DNA from: Ectothiorhodospira marina
Lineage (GTDB): Bacteria; Pseudomonadota; Gammaproteobacteria; Ectothiorhodospirales; Ectothiorhodospiraceae
Direction of reading: 5' to 3'
NCBI RefSeq assembly: GCF_900109495.1
Contig: NZ_FOAA01000016.1
Coordinates: forward strand, 1 to 64,000
Length of the DNA stretch: 64,000 nucleotides
Below are positions 45,279 to 55,366 of the stretch, piece after piece. The notes beneath the pieces are model-generated. The model had not been told where the DNA came from, searched no databases, and saw only the letters and a list, made by a program, of their open reading frames with translations. Positions within the stretch are counted from its first letter, which is position 1, and each line of letters begins with the position of its first letter. Both the position numbers and the translations under genes were made by a program.

Positions 45279-46568
45279 ATGAAATCTCTGATCGTCATCT
45301 TTCTCGTACTGATCGCCTCTGCGATCGCGACCCTGTTGTTCATGGAAGAGCCTGGCTACGTACTTTTCGCCTATGGCGACATGAGCCTGGAAACCAGCAT
45401 GGCCTTCTACATCGTGGCCATGGTGGTCGTGCTACTGGCGCTCTACGGCGTGATCCGCTTCCTGGTGGGTCTGTTCGGTCTCCCGAGCAACATGAGCGCC
45501 CGCCGCAAGCAGAAGAAGGCCATGGTCTGCCAGAAGGGCCTGGCTCTGGGCATGGCGGAAATGACCGAAGGCCGCTGGAACAAAGCCGAAAAGCTGCTGG
45601 TGCAGTCGGCTCGCCGAGGTGATTCCCCCACCCTGAACTACCTGTCCGCGGCCCGCGCCGCTCAGGCTCAGGGTGCCTACGATCGCCGCGATGAGTACCT
45701 GCGTCAGGCCTCTCAGGCTGAAGCCGGCGCCGAAGTGGCCGTGGGCCTCACCCAGGCCGAGCTGCAACTGGACCATGGTGAGACCGGACCTGCCACCAGC
45801 ACATTGCGCCACATGAATGACGTGGCCCCGGGCCATCCCCAATTGCTGCGCCTGCGGGCACGGCTCTATCGGGAAACCGGTGACAGCGCCTCGCTCCTCA
45901 ACGTCCTGCCCGAGTTGCGCAAGGCCCGTGCCCTGGACAACAAGGCCCTGGACGAGATGGAAGCCGAAGCATTCTCCGCGCGTGCCGCCGAACTGGCCGC
46001 CGCGGGCGACCTGGGCAAGCTGGAAGGTGCCTGGGTGAGTCTGCCCAAGACCTCCCGCAGCCGTCATGAACTGGTGGAGCCCTACGCCCGTGCGCTGATC
46101 AACCTCAATGAGCCGGATCGTGCCGAAGTGGTGCTGCGCAGCAGCCTGAAACAGCACTGGAATGAGCGTCTGGTTCACTTGTATGGTCAGCTCACCGTCA
46201 ACGATACCAATCGCGCCATCAGCGTGGCCGAAGGCTGGCTGCGCGAGCATCGCCGTGATCCGGTGCTGTTGCTGACCCTGGGTCGCCTTTGCAAACAAGG
46301 CAAGGCGTGGGGCAAGGCCCGCGGTTATCTGGAGTCCAGCGTGAATGCCAAGCCCACCCCGGAAGCCTACCGTGAGTTGGGTGAAATCCTGGATCAGGTG
46401 GGTGAGGAAAAGCTGGCTCAGGATGCCTACCGCAAGGGTCTGCAGGTGGCCGTGGACGGCAGCCTGTCCGAGCCAGTGGTGCCGGTGGCGCCCCAGCCCG
46501 AAGCGGGCAAGCCTCTGCCCGGCCGTCGCCGCGGCAAGGTGGGACAGCCCAGACTGTCCAGCGCCTGA
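45279..46568 (+). CDS. hemY: HemY-like TPR membrane protein
   Basis: The 429-residue protein has two N-terminal membrane helices (about 2-20 and 42-66). The HemY_N segment includes EEPGYVLFAYGDMSLETSMA. The rest is TPR-like helical repeats, for example AEKLLVQSARRGDSPTLNYL and LGKLEGAWVSLPKTSRS. This is the gammaproteobacterial hemY of unknown precise function, not the Bacillus protoporphyrinogen oxidase of the same name. It starts 3 bp after hemX and is followed by a terminator at 46641. Confidence 0.93.
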   Translation: MKSLIVIFLVLIASAIATLLFMEEPGYVLFAYGDMSLETSMAFYIVAMVVVLLALYGVIRFLVGLFGLPSNMSARRKQKKAMVCQKGLALGMAEMTEGRWNKAEKLLVQSARRGDSPTLNYLSAARAAQAQGAYDRRDEYLRQASQAEAGAEVAVGLTQAELQLDHGETGPATSTLRHMNDVAPGHPQLLRLRARLYRETGDSASLLNVLPELRKARALDNKALDEMEAEAFSARAAELAAAGDLGKLEGAWVSLPKTSRSRHELVEPYARALINLNEPDRAEVVLRSSLKQHWNERLVHLYGQLTVNDTNRAISVAEGWLREHRRDPVLLLTLGRLCKQGKAWGKARGYLESSVNAKPTPEAYRELGEILDQVGEEKLAQDAYRKGLQVAVDGSLSEPVVPVAPQPEAGKPLPGRRRGKVGQPRLSSA

Positions 46569-46640
46569 TTGGGCGGGAATCCCGGCGCGGCACACAGACG
46601 GATCGTGTCGGGATTCCTGAAGGCCTGATGCAGCTAAGGC

Positions 46641-46676
46641 AAGGGCCATCCGCGCAGGCGGATGGCCCTTTTTTCT
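46641..46676 (+). terminator. Rho-independent terminator of the hemCDXY operon
   Basis: A perfect 13-bp stem AAGGGCCATCCGC / GCGGATGGCCCTT (46641-46653 and 46658-46670) with loop GCAG is followed by TTTTCT. It lies 73 bp after the hemY stop. Confidence 0.92.
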
Positions 46677-46760
46677 GGGTAAAATCCGGGCGGCCTCCCC
46701 GGACACGACCACCGCTGAAACGGTATAGTCACACGACGTCAGTCAATCAGGAGAAGGACC

Positions 46761-47702
46761 ATGAAACCGGTACTCATCATGGGCTGCGGCTATGTGGGAG
46801 AACGTGTGGGACATCGCATGGCTCACGAGGGACGGCGGGTCATCGGCGTGGCACGCCACCCCGAACGGGTGCGGGAACTGAAGGCCATGGGCTTCGAAGC
46901 CCTCCAGGCCGATCTGGATACCGGTGAGGGTCTGGACGTCCTGCCCCTGGCGGGCTGTCTCGTACTGCACAGCGTGCCACCCCCCAGTCAAGGACGAGTG
47001 GATCCGAGAACCGCCCGGTTCGCTGAATTGTGTCGACGGCAACCACCCGAAAAAATCGTCTACATCAGCACCACCGGAGTCTATGGAGACCAGGGCGGGG
47101 CTCAGGTGGATGATCTCACCGAACCCTCACCCATGACCGACCGGGGGCATCGGCGACTGGATGCGGAAAAGCGTCTGGGCCAGCTCATGGCTGAGGCCGG
47201 TATCCCGGTGGTGGTGCTCAGGGCACCGGGAATCTACGGTCCGTTCAGGCTTCCCGTGGCCCGTATCCAGGCAGGAGAGCCGGTCATCTGCCCCGAGGAC
47301 GCCGGTCCGGGCAATCGTATTCACGCTGATGACCTGGCCACGCTGTGCGCAGCCGCTCTGGATCATGGTCCGGAAGGACAAACCTACAACGTGGGGGACA
47401 GCGACCACCGCTCCATGACCGATTTTGTCTATGCCGTGGCAGATGCCGCAGACCTCCCGCGTCCCCCCTGCGTGAGCATGGCGGAGGCGGAAGAGGTGCT
47501 CAGTCCGGGCATGATGTCCTTCCTGCGTGAGTCCCGGGTCGTCGTGGCGGGGCGCAGTCTGGTGGATCTTGGGGTGGATCTGCATTATCCGCGGATGGAA
47601 GCCGGCATCCGGGCATCACTCAAGGTCGAACAAGGCGATGACACACTTGATGATGCCGAGGTCACTCCTTACCGCATCAGCCGTCGCAACACCCACGGAT
47701 GA
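46761..47702 (+). CDS. NAD(P)-dependent epimerase/dehydratase (YeeZ-like SDR)
   Basis: The 313-residue extended short-chain reductase has the Rossmann start VLIMGCGYVGERVGHRMAHE. The active-site segment YISTTGVYGDQGG holds the expected Tyr-like position, and RAPGIYGPFR is a further family motif. It resembles YeeZ-type NAD(P)-binding proteins. Substrate unknown. AGGAGAAGGACC precedes the ATG. It stands 85 bp past the hem terminator; the next gene is a gamma-carbonic anhydrase-like protein 80 bp later. Confidence 0.82.
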   Translation: MKPVLIMGCGYVGERVGHRMAHEGRRVIGVARHPERVRELKAMGFEALQADLDTGEGLDVLPLAGCLVLHSVPPPSQGRVDPRTARFAELCRRQPPEKIVYISTTGVYGDQGGAQVDDLTEPSPMTDRGHRRLDAEKRLGQLMAEAGIPVVVLRAPGIYGPFRLPVARIQAGEPVICPEDAGPGNRIHADDLATLCAAALDHGPEGQTYNVGDSDHRSMTDFVYAVADAADLPRPPCVSMAEAEEVLSPGMMSFLRESRVVVAGRSLVDLGVDLHYPRMEAGIRASLKVEQGDDTLDDAEVTPYRISRRNTHG

Positions 47703-47782
47703 CACGCGCAAGCATGATTGCCTTGTGCCCGCGACGGTGGCAGCATGAGCCACTTTTTTGAGACTGACATGAGGGCACTGCC

Positions 47783-48343
47783 TTGATACGCAAGAACCCC
47801 ACGGGGCATCTGCCCCAAGTGGCCGAGTCTGCATTCGTGGACCCGACCGCCATCCTTTGTGGCAAGGTGGTGGTTGGAGAGCATGTGTTTATTGGTCCCT
47901 ATGCCGTCATCCGGGCCGATGAACTGGACGCTCAGGGTGAACTGGAACCCATCATCATCGGTGATAATTCCAATATTCAGGACGGGGTCGTCATCCACTC
48001 CAAGTCCGGTGCCCGGGTCGAGATTGGGGAAAATACCTCCATCGCCCATCGTTCCATCATCCATGGCCCCTGCAAGGTAGGGAACCGGGTCTTCATCGGC
48101 TTTAACACGGTCCTGTTCAACTGCTCGGTGGGAGGGGGATCGGTCATCCGCCATAACTCAGTAGTGGAAGACTGTCAGGTGCCGGAATCCTTCTATATCC
48201 CGTCCACCAGCAATATCCATTCCGAAACCGACCTGGCGAGCATCGAGGCGGTCACAGCGGATGCTTCAAGTTTCTCGGAGGATGTGGCCCAGACCAATGT
48301 AGGTCTGGTACAGGGCTACAAACGCATTCAGAACGAACTCTGA
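47783..48343 (+). CDS. Gamma-carbonic anhydrase-like protein (Cam/CcmM-type)
   Basis: The 186-residue beta-helix protein keeps the three zinc histidines of Cam-type gamma-carbonic anhydrase: GVVIHSKSG and AHRSIIHGP (His-x5-His spacing). The proton-shuttle-like NSNIQDG loop is also present. It could hydrate CO2, unlike many other homologues, but this has not been tested. Hexapeptide repeats such as VVVGEHVFIGPYAVI run through about 20-160. The start is TTG at 47783 with GAGGG 7 bp upstream; no in-frame ATG lies near the family start. Confidence 0.85.
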   Translation: MIRKNPTGHLPQVAESAFVDPTAILCGKVVVGEHVFIGPYAVIRADELDAQGELEPIIIGDNSNIQDGVVIHSKSGARVEIGENTSIAHRSIIHGPCKVGNRVFIGFNTVLFNCSVGGGSVIRHNSVVEDCQVPESFYIPSTSNIHSETDLASIEAVTADASSFSEDVAQTNVGLVQGYKRIQNEL

Positions 48344-48403
48344 TAGGGGAAAGCCGGCCCCCCGACCTGCACCGGGAGGCACGGACACGTCAGGATCCGG
48401 CCA

Positions 48404-48814
48404 TTACATCCGTTCGGCAGCCATCTCCTGGACCTGCTGAAGCATGGCGGGGTCGTTCTGAAGGGACATGGCGACCTGATTGTACTCGTCCACGCTCATG
48501 CCCTCGTCCTGCACGGCGCTGATCATTTCCTCCTGGGCCTCCTGCTGCAGGGACTGGGCCTCGGCTTCATCCGTCACATCCTGAAGCTGCTGAGAAAAGT
48601 CATCCCGGATACGTTGTACGGCCACAAAGGCATCCACGAAACGGTCCAGGGTCTGGGGATCCACCTGGGGAGCCTGCTGCTGGTCCATGCCCGGAGGCTG
48701 TTGCTGCTGGCCCTGGAAATCACCCTGCTGCTGGGCCATGGCGTGGCTACCCACGCCCAAGAGGCCGGCGATGGCCACGGTGAGGGAAAGGGTGCGAAGG
48801 GGATGATGTTTCAT
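48404..48814 (-). CDS. DUF4168-like secreted protein (Gln-rich)
   Basis: The 136-residue protein has a signal peptide (about 1-27, with AIAGLLGVGSHAMAQ), then a Gln/Pro-rich linker (about 28-50). The helical DUF4168-like region has LDRFVDAFVAVQRIRDDFSQ and the NDPAMLQQVQEMAAERM end. It is probably periplasmic. Function is unknown. ATG is preceded by AGGAGAAA. It converges on the gamma-carbonic anhydrase-like gene. Confidence 0.8.
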   Translation of the reverse strand: MKHHPLRTLSLTVAIAGLLGVGSHAMAQQQGDFQGQQQQPPGMDQQQAPQVDPQTLDRFVDAFVAVQRIRDDFSQQLQDVTDEAEAQSLQQEAQEEMISAVQDEGMSVDEYNQVAMSLQNDPAMLQQVQEMAAERM

Positions 48815-49164
48815 GCGGTTTCTCCTGGTGAAATTAGCGTTACGTCTTAGATAAGCAGATTCCGTGCCAGGAAAGCCATGCCGAGACCGTAGCCCTCTAC
48901 CCTAACTCTCATACATCACGGTGGTGAGGCACCCCCGATGATGAAAGATACATTACGAGCCCCTCTCCCCTCAGGGGAGAGGGGTTGGGGTGAGGGCTGG
49001 CACAGTGCCTCCCCCACCCCCTCATCCCCAGCCCTTCTCCCCCAAGGGGGAGAAGGGAGCTTCCGTAGCTGAACCTGGGTGCTTTCACGTTCACGAAATT
49101 CTCTTACGACACTGCCATGCCCCCCCCGCTGAGGGTGGGTCAGGATGGCACATGCGCCACCATG
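48815..49164. other. Intergenic region upstream of the DUF4168 gene, no gene found
   Basis: The 350 bp contain composite element copy B (48936-49092) and, next to 48815, the probable promoter and AGGAGAAA site of the DUF4168 gene. The part after 49092 ends with the sigma54 regulator's stop at 49165. No other open frame with coding character was seen. Confidence 0.6.
48936..49092. repeat. Palindromic composite element, copy B (inverted relative to 9378)
   Basis: On the minus strand it reads like copy A: AACGTGAAAGCACCCAG, hairpin CCCTTCTCCC/GGGAGAAGGG, GATGAGGGGG, GGCACTGTGCC, CCCTCACCCCAACC, a CCCTCTCCCC/GGGGAGAGGG hairpin and TCTTTCATCATCG. Length (157 bp) and order match copy A (161 bp), while the spacer bases differ. 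Confidence 0.75.
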
Positions 49165-50601
49165 CTACGTGCGCGGAAATGCCTGAGCGTCCATGTCCGC
49201 CTCGTCATCCTGGGCGCCATCTCCCAGCCTTCGGTAAAGGGTGCGGCGACCGATCCCCAGCACCCTGGCCGCCTGGCGCTTGTTGCCATCCAGGCGTTCG
49301 AGCACCCAACGGATGTAGCGATCCTCGATCTCCTGAAGGGTAGGCATGTGGGTGTCCTCCTCCGACCACAATTGGGTGGCCGCGGCGCCGGCACCTGATT
49401 CGGTGCGTGCAGCATCAAGCCGTTCAGGGAGATCCGCCAACTGGATCTCGGTGCCACGACAGAAGGTGACCGCCCGCTCGATGAGGTTGGTCAATTCCCG
49501 CACGTTGCCGGGGAATGAGTAGCTGCGCAGAGCGCGCATGGCCTCGGGGGTGATGCCCTCCACAGGACGATCCATGGCCGCTCCGAAACGGGCCAGGAAA
49601 CGCGCCGCCAGGCGTTCGATGTCATCACCCCGTTCGCGCAGCGGCGGCACATGCAGGCGGAAGGTTTCCAGGCGATAAAACAGATCCTCGCGGAAACAAT
49701 TATCGGCAATCATGGGCCCAAGATCACGGTTGGTGGCCGCCACGACGCGCACATTGGTTTCCTTTTCCTGATTACTGCCCACCGGACGCACGCGGCCATC
49801 CTGAAGCAGGCGCAGCAGCTTTGCCTGCATGGCCATGGGCATCTCGCCGATCTCGTCCAGCAACAGGGTGCCTCCATGGGCCTCGGCGAAGAGGCCTCGA
49901 CGCGCCTGCTGCGCCCCGCTGAAGGCTCCGGCGGCATGGCCAAAGAGCTCGCTTTCCATAAGTTCGCCGGGTATGCCCGCGCAGTTGATGGCCACGAAGG
50001 GGCCACCGGCGCGATCACTCTCGGCGTGAATGGCCCGGGCCACCAGTTCCTTGCCGGTGCCCGACTCCCCGGTGACCAGCACCGGTCCGGAGGCACGTGC
50101 CAGTCGACGCACATTTTCGTACAGGGCCTGCATGGCCGGGCTGCTGCCGATCAGGCCATGGAAATCATCCGCCTCCAGCAGCTCGCGGTAGCGGGCCACT
50201 TCGGCCTGTAATCGGCGGGTGCGCAGGGCACGGCGCACGGAGATGACCAGATGATCCAGATCCACCGGCTTGGTGAGAAAATCGTCGGCTCCCTGCTTGA
50301 GGGCCTCCACCGCCTGGGCAATGGTGCCAAACGCGGTGAGCATGATGAACGACGGCGGCATGGGCAGGCGACGGCACTGTATGAGCAAGTCCTGGCCATC
50401 GTTCCCGGGCAGGCGCAGGTCACTGAGGACCAGCGAGATATGCCCGGTTTCCAGATGCGCCCGCGCCGCCTCCGCATCGCCCACGGCGAACACATTCAGG
50501 CCGGCATCCTTGAGTTCTTCCACCACCAGCTCACGATGGGAGGCATCGTCCTCCACGACCAGGATCTGCTCAAGGTTGTTATTGGAGGTCTGGGTCATCA
50601 T
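49165..50601 (-). CDS. NtrC-family sigma54-dependent response regulator
   Basis: The 478-residue activator has a receiver with Asp61 (LVLSDLRLPGNDGQD). The AAA+ domain has Walker A GESGTGKE at about 178-185 and Walker B GGTLLLDEIGEM. The Fis-type helix-turn-helix is NKRQAARVLGIGRRTLYRRL near 445-465. The sigma54-contact loop reads GAFSGA (225-230) in place of the usual GAFTGA. Its ATG (50601 or 50598) lies inside the kinase gene end, overlapping it by about 20 bp, with GAAGG 5 bp upstream. Targets are not evident from the window. Confidence 0.93.
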   Translation of the reverse strand: MMTQTSNNNLEQILVVEDDASHRELVVEELKDAGLNVFAVGDAEAARAHLETGHISLVLSDLRLPGNDGQDLLIQCRRLPMPPSFIMLTAFGTIAQAVEALKQGADDFLTKPVDLDHLVISVRRALRTRRLQAEVARYRELLEADDFHGLIGSSPAMQALYENVRRLARASGPVLVTGESGTGKELVARAIHAESDRAGGPFVAINCAGIPGELMESELFGHAAGAFSGAQQARRGLFAEAHGGTLLLDEIGEMPMAMQAKLLRLLQDGRVRPVGSNQEKETNVRVVAATNRDLGPMIADNCFREDLFYRLETFRLHVPPLRERGDDIERLAARFLARFGAAMDRPVEGITPEAMRALRSYSFPGNVRELTNLIERAVTFCRGTEIQLADLPERLDAARTESGAGAAATQLWSEEDTHMPTLQEIEDRYIRWVLERLDGNKRQAARVLGIGRRTLYRRLGDGAQDDEADMDAQAFPRT

Positions 50602-52069
50602 TGCCTTCGGTTGCCACGACATTGAGGGGTAGATGAAGCACGAACCGTGCCCCACCCAGGGGGCTTTCCCCCACGTGGATCTCGCCATGGTGCTCCGTGA
50701 CGGCACCATGGGCCACCGCCAATCCCAAACCCGTGCCGCTGCCCACGGACTTGGTGGTAAAGAAGGGTTCAAACAATCGTGAGCGATGGTCCGGGTCGAT
50801 GCCCGGTCCATCATCTTCCACCACCAGTGCCAGACGCCCTTGCGCCGATGTCCAGCTCACCTGGACCTGTCCGCCGGGCGTGGCCTGGATGGCGTTGCGC
50901 AGGAGGTTCGTAAGGGCCTGTTCCAGCCGTGCTCGATCCATGGGAATCACCGGGCCATCCTCCGGATTGAGCAGAGTCAGGACAGTGCCCCGTGCCCGCG
51001 CCTCATCCTGCACCTGGCTCAACGCGGCACTGACCAGTCGACGCACAGGTTCATCGCGCACGCGAGGGGGGTTTCTACGGCCAAAATCCATCAACTGGCG
51101 CACGATTCGATCCATCCGACCCACCTCCTGACGAATCTCGGCCAGGGCCCGGGCCTGCGGCGTGTCCGCCTCCACCCGACGCAGGGCCCGTTGGGCCTGT
51201 CCGTTGATCACCCCCAGTGGGGAACCCAGCTCATGGGCCACCCCCGCCGCCAGCTGGCCGATCGCGGCCAACTTTTCAGAGTGGCGCAGGCGTTCCTCCA
51301 GGGCCGCCTGATGGCGGCGCTGGGCCTCCAGCTCGGCATTGGAGCGATCCATGTTATCCAGCATTCGATTCATGGCCTCAGCCAGCACTCGCAGCTCCCG
51401 CGGCCCGGCACCCGCCACCCGTAGCTGACGATCTCCCTGACCCACCCGTGCCATGGCATTGACCAGGCGACTCACATGACGCCCCACCGCTCGTTGATGA
51501 CCGAGAACCACCACCGTAATGAACAGCAGGCTGAGCCCCCCCAGGGCGGTGAGGGCGCGGGAGCGCACCTGCGTCAGGTCGTCATGAAAATCACCACCAT
51601 GGCGGGTCACCTGGAGCAACCCGTTGATACGGCCACCGGCATCGCTCAGGGGCATGAAAAAGGAGTAGATCTCCTGGCCCCCCCGATCGTCAAAGGCGCC
51701 ATGGGTACCCGTTACCGTAGCAAGACGGGCATCCCGCCGACGATCCATGGACGGGCTGCGTGGGCCACTGGCGGCCACCAGTTCCCCCTGGTGATCATAA
51801 ACGTAGGCACCGTAGACCTGATCGATGCGAAAGGCGGAATCCAGGGCCTGCTGGATATTGCTCCGCTCGCCACGGGCAAGGGCGTCGCTCAGGGGCAGAT
51901 GAATGGCACGTGCCACCAGCTCGATATCGTGCTGCATCCGCGTTTCCATGTGCGACTCGAGGCTCTTGAGGCCAGACCAGCCCGCCAGAAGCACGATGAT
52001 CAGCAAGGGGGCGAGCACAAAGGCAAGCAGGGCAGCCCGCAGGCTGTAAGGATACCCAGGGAGTTTCAT
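50579..52069 (-). CDS. Membrane sensor histidine kinase, partner of the sigma54 regulator
   Basis: The 496-residue kinase has two membrane helices (about 12-32 and 175-198) flanking a periplasmic loop, then HAMP-like text with RLVNAMARVGQGDRQL. The HisKA phosphosite is LAAGVAHELGSPLGV. The ATPase has ALTNLLRNAIQATPGG, DDGPGIDPDHRSRLFEPF and TGLGLAVAHGAV. It is typical of NtrB/ZraS-type kinases that pair with sigma54 regulators. It is immediately upstream of the regulator gene. Confidence 0.92.
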   Translation of the reverse strand: MKLPGYPYSLRAALLAFVLAPLLIIVLLAGWSGLKSLESHMETRMQHDIELVARAIHLPLSDALARGERSNIQQALDSAFRIDQVYGAYVYDHQGELVAASGPRSPSMDRRRDARLATVTGTHGAFDDRGGQEIYSFFMPLSDAGGRINGLLQVTRHGGDFHDDLTQVRSRALTALGGLSLLFITVVVLGHQRAVGRHVSRLVNAMARVGQGDRQLRVAGAGPRELRVLAEAMNRMLDNMDRSNAELEAQRRHQAALEERLRHSEKLAAIGQLAAGVAHELGSPLGVINGQAQRALRRVEADTPQARALAEIRQEVGRMDRIVRQLMDFGRRNPPRVRDEPVRRLVSAALSQVQDEARARGTVLTLLNPEDGPVIPMDRARLEQALTNLLRNAIQATPGGQVQVSWTSAQGRLALVVEDDGPGIDPDHRSRLFEPFFTTKSVGSGTGLGLAVAHGAVTEHHGEIHVGESPLGGARFVLHLPLNVVATEGNDDPDLQ

Positions 52070-52103
52070 GGCAATGGCCGGGTGGTGGATTCAGGCGACG
52101 CGA

Positions 52104-53747
52104 TCAGCCGCTCCGATCATGATACCCGATACGAAAACCACCCCAGTGACGTCCTTTGACGAAGATGGGCACGGAGAGATCATGCATGATCTCTCCGGTA
52201 TCCCGCTTGTAGGTCTGTAACAAATAGGGTTTTTGATGTGACCCGCAGCGGGATCCGGTACGGTCCTTGAAGATGCGCTTGGTGCGGTTATTGGCCAGAT
52301 CCTTCTCATAATCGCCAGTCAGGGCCTTGGCATAACGCCGGTTATGGGTGGGGAAATAGCCCCGATCATCCACAGCACCGGCATAGGCGATAAAGCGATG
52401 GCGCTCCAGGATGGGCTCCTGTATGGCTGGCAGCACCTGATCGGTGAAATCGTCAAAGCGTGTCTTGTGCTTTACCGGGTCGGTATCCGGTATCGGCTTG
52501 TAGTTGCGGTCGAAGAGATCCTCCAGGCGAATGCGCCCGGCATCCACCGCCGCTTCGAAGGCACGGCCCACAGCGGCAGCAGCCTGTTCCGCCTCATGGC
52601 GCACCTGATCATGCAGGCCTCCCAGTCCCACATCCCCCAGGAGTTCATAAATCAGTTCTGCCCGTTCCGCCAATTGTTCCGCTTGCGCGGACAAATGACT
52701 GACATCATCCTCCGTCTCCCGTAGATGGCTGCTCACGGTCTGAATCGCCCGGGTCACCTCATCGAGATGTTGATGGTTCTGCTCGGCGCCACTGACCACC
52801 GTCTGGATGCAATTATCGGCATTGGCAGAGTGATTGAGGATGTCAGAGAGGTGCTGATCCACCTTCACGGTGCGATCGGCACTGCCCTGGACTGACTCCA
52901 CCAACTGCTGCATGGTGGAGGCGGCCTGATGGGTTTCGGTATTGATCTCCTGCACCATCTGGCCAATCTCGCCGGTGGCCTGCGAGGTACGGTTGGCCAG
53001 GCTGCGCACCTCATCGGCCACCACCGCGAACCCCCGTCCCTGTTCACCGGCTCGGGCGGCCTCGATGGCCGCATTCAAGGCCAGCAGATTGGTCTGTTCG
53101 GCAATGCCACTGATCACCTGGGTGATGCGCTGGATCTCGCCAGCCCGGCCCTCGAGACGGGACATGAGTTGCGAGGCCTGCTCCATGCGGGCCTTCATCT
53201 CCTCCATATGACTCAGGGCGTCTTCCACGCAGGCATGACCGTCGTGACTGGCCTCGTTGGTCAGACGAGCGCTCTCGGCTGCCTGTTCTGAACTCTCCAC
53301 GGAGGTCTGCACCGTGGCGGAGATCTGCCCGGAGGCATCAGCAATACCATTGACGGTGGAGACCTGGGAGTGAACCCGCTGCTTCAGGGTGACCGAGGCG
53401 TGGGACACCTCCGCGGCGGAAACGGCGATACGCGATCCCGTATCGGCCAATCGCCCCGCCAGCTTACCTTGCTGATCCAGGGCCTGGGCGATGATCTTGA
53501 CCCGGCTATCATCATGATCACCCAGTGGGGTAGGGGTGCGGGAGCGGCAGCGCGTGTACAGCGCCTCCAGGTTCCGTTCCCGGGGTGCCACCTGCAGTCT
53601 GTCCATCACCGCCACGGCACCGCCGGTGGCGAGCACGGAAGCCAGGATGGCCGATCCCGGCCCGGGCCCCAGCAACCACACGAGGCTGAGGGCGAGCAAT
53701 CCGGACAGTACCACCAGGCCGGTCATGAGGAGCATGCGTTGTGTCAT
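52104..53747 (-). CDS. Methyl-accepting chemotaxis protein with a C-terminal sensory-like domain
   Basis: The 547-residue receptor has two membrane helices near the N-terminus (about 4-24 and 30-48), with little or no periplasmic domain. The signalling hairpin [20 protein letters not shown] is followed by [20 protein letters not shown]. After about residue 410 there is an unusual C-terminal domain with [30 protein letters not shown] and a [13 protein letters not shown] end. This extra domain recurs in some proteobacterial receptors and may be a cytoplasmic sensor. The gene lies 34 bp upstream (minus strand) of the kinase start. Confidence 0.9.
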   Translation of the reverse strand: MTQRMLLMTGLVVLSGLLALSLVWLLGPGPGSAILASVLATGGAVAVMDRLQVAPRERNLEALYTRCRSRTPTPLGDHDDSRVKIIAQALDQQGKLAGRLADTGSRIAVSAAEVSHASVTLKQRVHSQVSTVNGIADASGQISATVQTSVESSEQAAESARLTNEASHDGHACVEDALSHMEEMKARMEQASQLMSRLEGRAGEIQRITQVISGIAEQTNLLALNAAIEAARAGEQGRGFAVVADEVRSLANRTSQATGEIGQMVQEINTETHQAASTMQQLVESVQGSADRTVKVDQHLSDILNHSANADNCIQTVVSGAEQNHQHLDEVTRAIQTVSSHLRETEDDVSHLSAQAEQLAERAELIYELLGDVGLGGLHDQVRHEAEQAAAAVGRAFEAAVDAGRIRLEDLFDRNYKPIPDTDPVKHKTRFDDFTDQVLPAIQEPILERHRFIAYAGAVDDRGYFPTHNRRYAKALTGDYEKDLANNRTKRIFKDRTGSRCGSHQKPYLLQTYKRDTGEIMHDLSVPIFVKGRHWGGFRIGYHDRSG

Positions 53748-53891
53748 GGCGAGATCCGTGATGAGGAGAACACGGGGCGCCTGCCGGGCGCCTCCTTGCG
53801 AGTTCAGTATCGGCCAATACCGTCAGGCCTGTAGGGTTTGATTCACCTCAATCTACCCCAGTGCTCCCCGGGCGCAAAGCACGCCGGTCGG

Positions 53892-55355
53892 CTAAATGCC
53901 CAGTTCGTCCCAAATCTCATCGACCCGTCGCTTCACCTCGTCACTCATGACGATGGGCGTACCCCACTCCCGTTGAGTCTCTCCCGGCCACTTGTTGGTG
54001 GCATCAAATCCCATTTTGGAACCGAGGCCGGAGACAGGGGAGGCAAAATCCAGATAATCAATAGGGGTATTATCGATGGTGACCGTATCCCGGCCGGGAT
54101 CCATACGGGTGGTCATGGCCCAGATCACGTCCTTCCAGTCCCGCGCATTCACATCATCATCCACGATGATCACGAACTTGGTGTACATGAACTGACGCAG
54201 GAAGGACCACACACCCAGCATCACCCGCTTGGCGTGGCCCGCATACTGTTTACGGATACTCACCACCGCCAGACGGTAGGAACACCCCTCCGGCGGGAGA
54301 TAGAAATCAACGATCTCGGGAAACTGCTTTCGCAGGATGGGCACAAACACCTCATTGAGGGCCACGCCCAGGATGGCCGGCTCGTCCGGTGGCCGACCCG
54401 TATAGGTGCTGTGATAGATGGGGTCCGGGCGATGCGTCATGCGTTCCACGGTGAACACCGGAAAGCTGTCCACTTCATTGTAATACCCGGTATGGTCGCC
54501 AAATGGTCCCTCAGGTGCCATGTCATCCGGATGGATCACACCCTCCAGAATGATCTCGGCGGTGGCCGGCACCTGCAGATCATTGCCCAGACAAGTGGTC
54601 AGTTCCGTGCGGGAACCCCGCAGTAAACCCGCAAAGGCATGCTCCGAGAGGGTATCGGGCACCGGGGTGACGGCCCCCAGGATGGTGGCAGGATCGGCAC
54701 CCAGGATCACGGAGACCGGGAAGGGTTTGCCAGGGTGGGCCTTTTGCCATTCCCGAAAATCCAGGGCGCCCCCGCGATGGGATAACCAGCGCATGATCAC
54801 ACGGTTGCGACCGATCACCTGCTGCCGATAAATCCCCATGTTCTGACGTTCCTTGTGGGGGCCGCGGGTCACCACCAGACCCCAGGTGATCAAGGGACCG
54901 GCATCCCCCGGCCAGCAGACCTGCACGGGGAGTTCTCCAAGGTCCACTTCATCCCCCTTCTTGACCACGCTCTGACACACCCCGTGACGCACCTTTTTGG
55001 GCGCCATGTCCAGCACCTTCTTGAAGACAGGCAGGGTACTCCAGGCTTCCTTGATCCCCTTGGGCGGATCGGGTTCCTTGAGGAAGGCCAGCAACTTGCC
55101 CACCTCGCGCAGGGCCTCCACGGAATCCTCGCCCATGCCCAGAGCCACCCGGCGGGGGGTGCCAAAGAGATTGCCCAACACCGGCATGCGATGTCCGGTA
55201 GGGTTCTCGAAGAGCAGGGCAGGGCCCTCAGCGCGGAGCGTGCGATCGCAGATCTCTGTCATCTCCAGGCGCGGGTCGACGGGCGTCTGGATGCGCTTTA
55301 ATTCGCCCATGGCCTCCAGGCCCTGGATGAACTCGCGAAGGTCACGATATTTCAT
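53892..55355 (-). CDS. ubiD: 4-hydroxy-3-polyprenylbenzoate decarboxylase
   Basis: The 487-residue enzyme removes the carboxyl group of the ubiquinone precursor, using prenylated FMN. Typical segments: [19 protein letters not shown] at the start, [20 protein letters not shown], the prFMN-site [19 protein letters not shown], and [20 protein letters not shown]. The frame extends to 55538, but the ATG at 55355 is the family start. ubiX is not in the window. It follows exonuclease III by 11 bp. Confidence 0.96.
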   Translation of the reverse strand: MKYRDLREFIQGLEAMGELKRIQTPVDPRLEMTEICDRTLRAEGPALLFENPTGHRMPVLGNLFGTPRRVALGMGEDSVEALREVGKLLAFLKEPDPPKGIKEAWSTLPVFKKVLDMAPKKVRHGVCQSVVKKGDEVDLGELPVQVCWPGDAGPLITWGLVVTRGPHKERQNMGIYRQQVIGRNRVIMRWLSHRGGALDFREWQKAHPGKPFPVSVILGADPATILGAVTPVPDTLSEHAFAGLLRGSRTELTTCLGNDLQVPATAEIILEGVIHPDDMAPEGPFGDHTGYYNEVDSFPVFTVERMTHRPDPIYHSTYTGRPPDEPAILGVALNEVFVPILRKQFPEIVDFYLPPEGCSYRLAVVSIRKQYAGHAKRVMLGVWSFLRQFMYTKFVIIVDDDVNARDWKDVIWAMTTRMDPGRDTVTIDNTPIDYLDFASPVSGLGSKMGFDATNKWPGETQREWGTPIVMSDEVKRRVDEIWDELGI

Positions 55356-55366
55356 GATGGTCCGGT

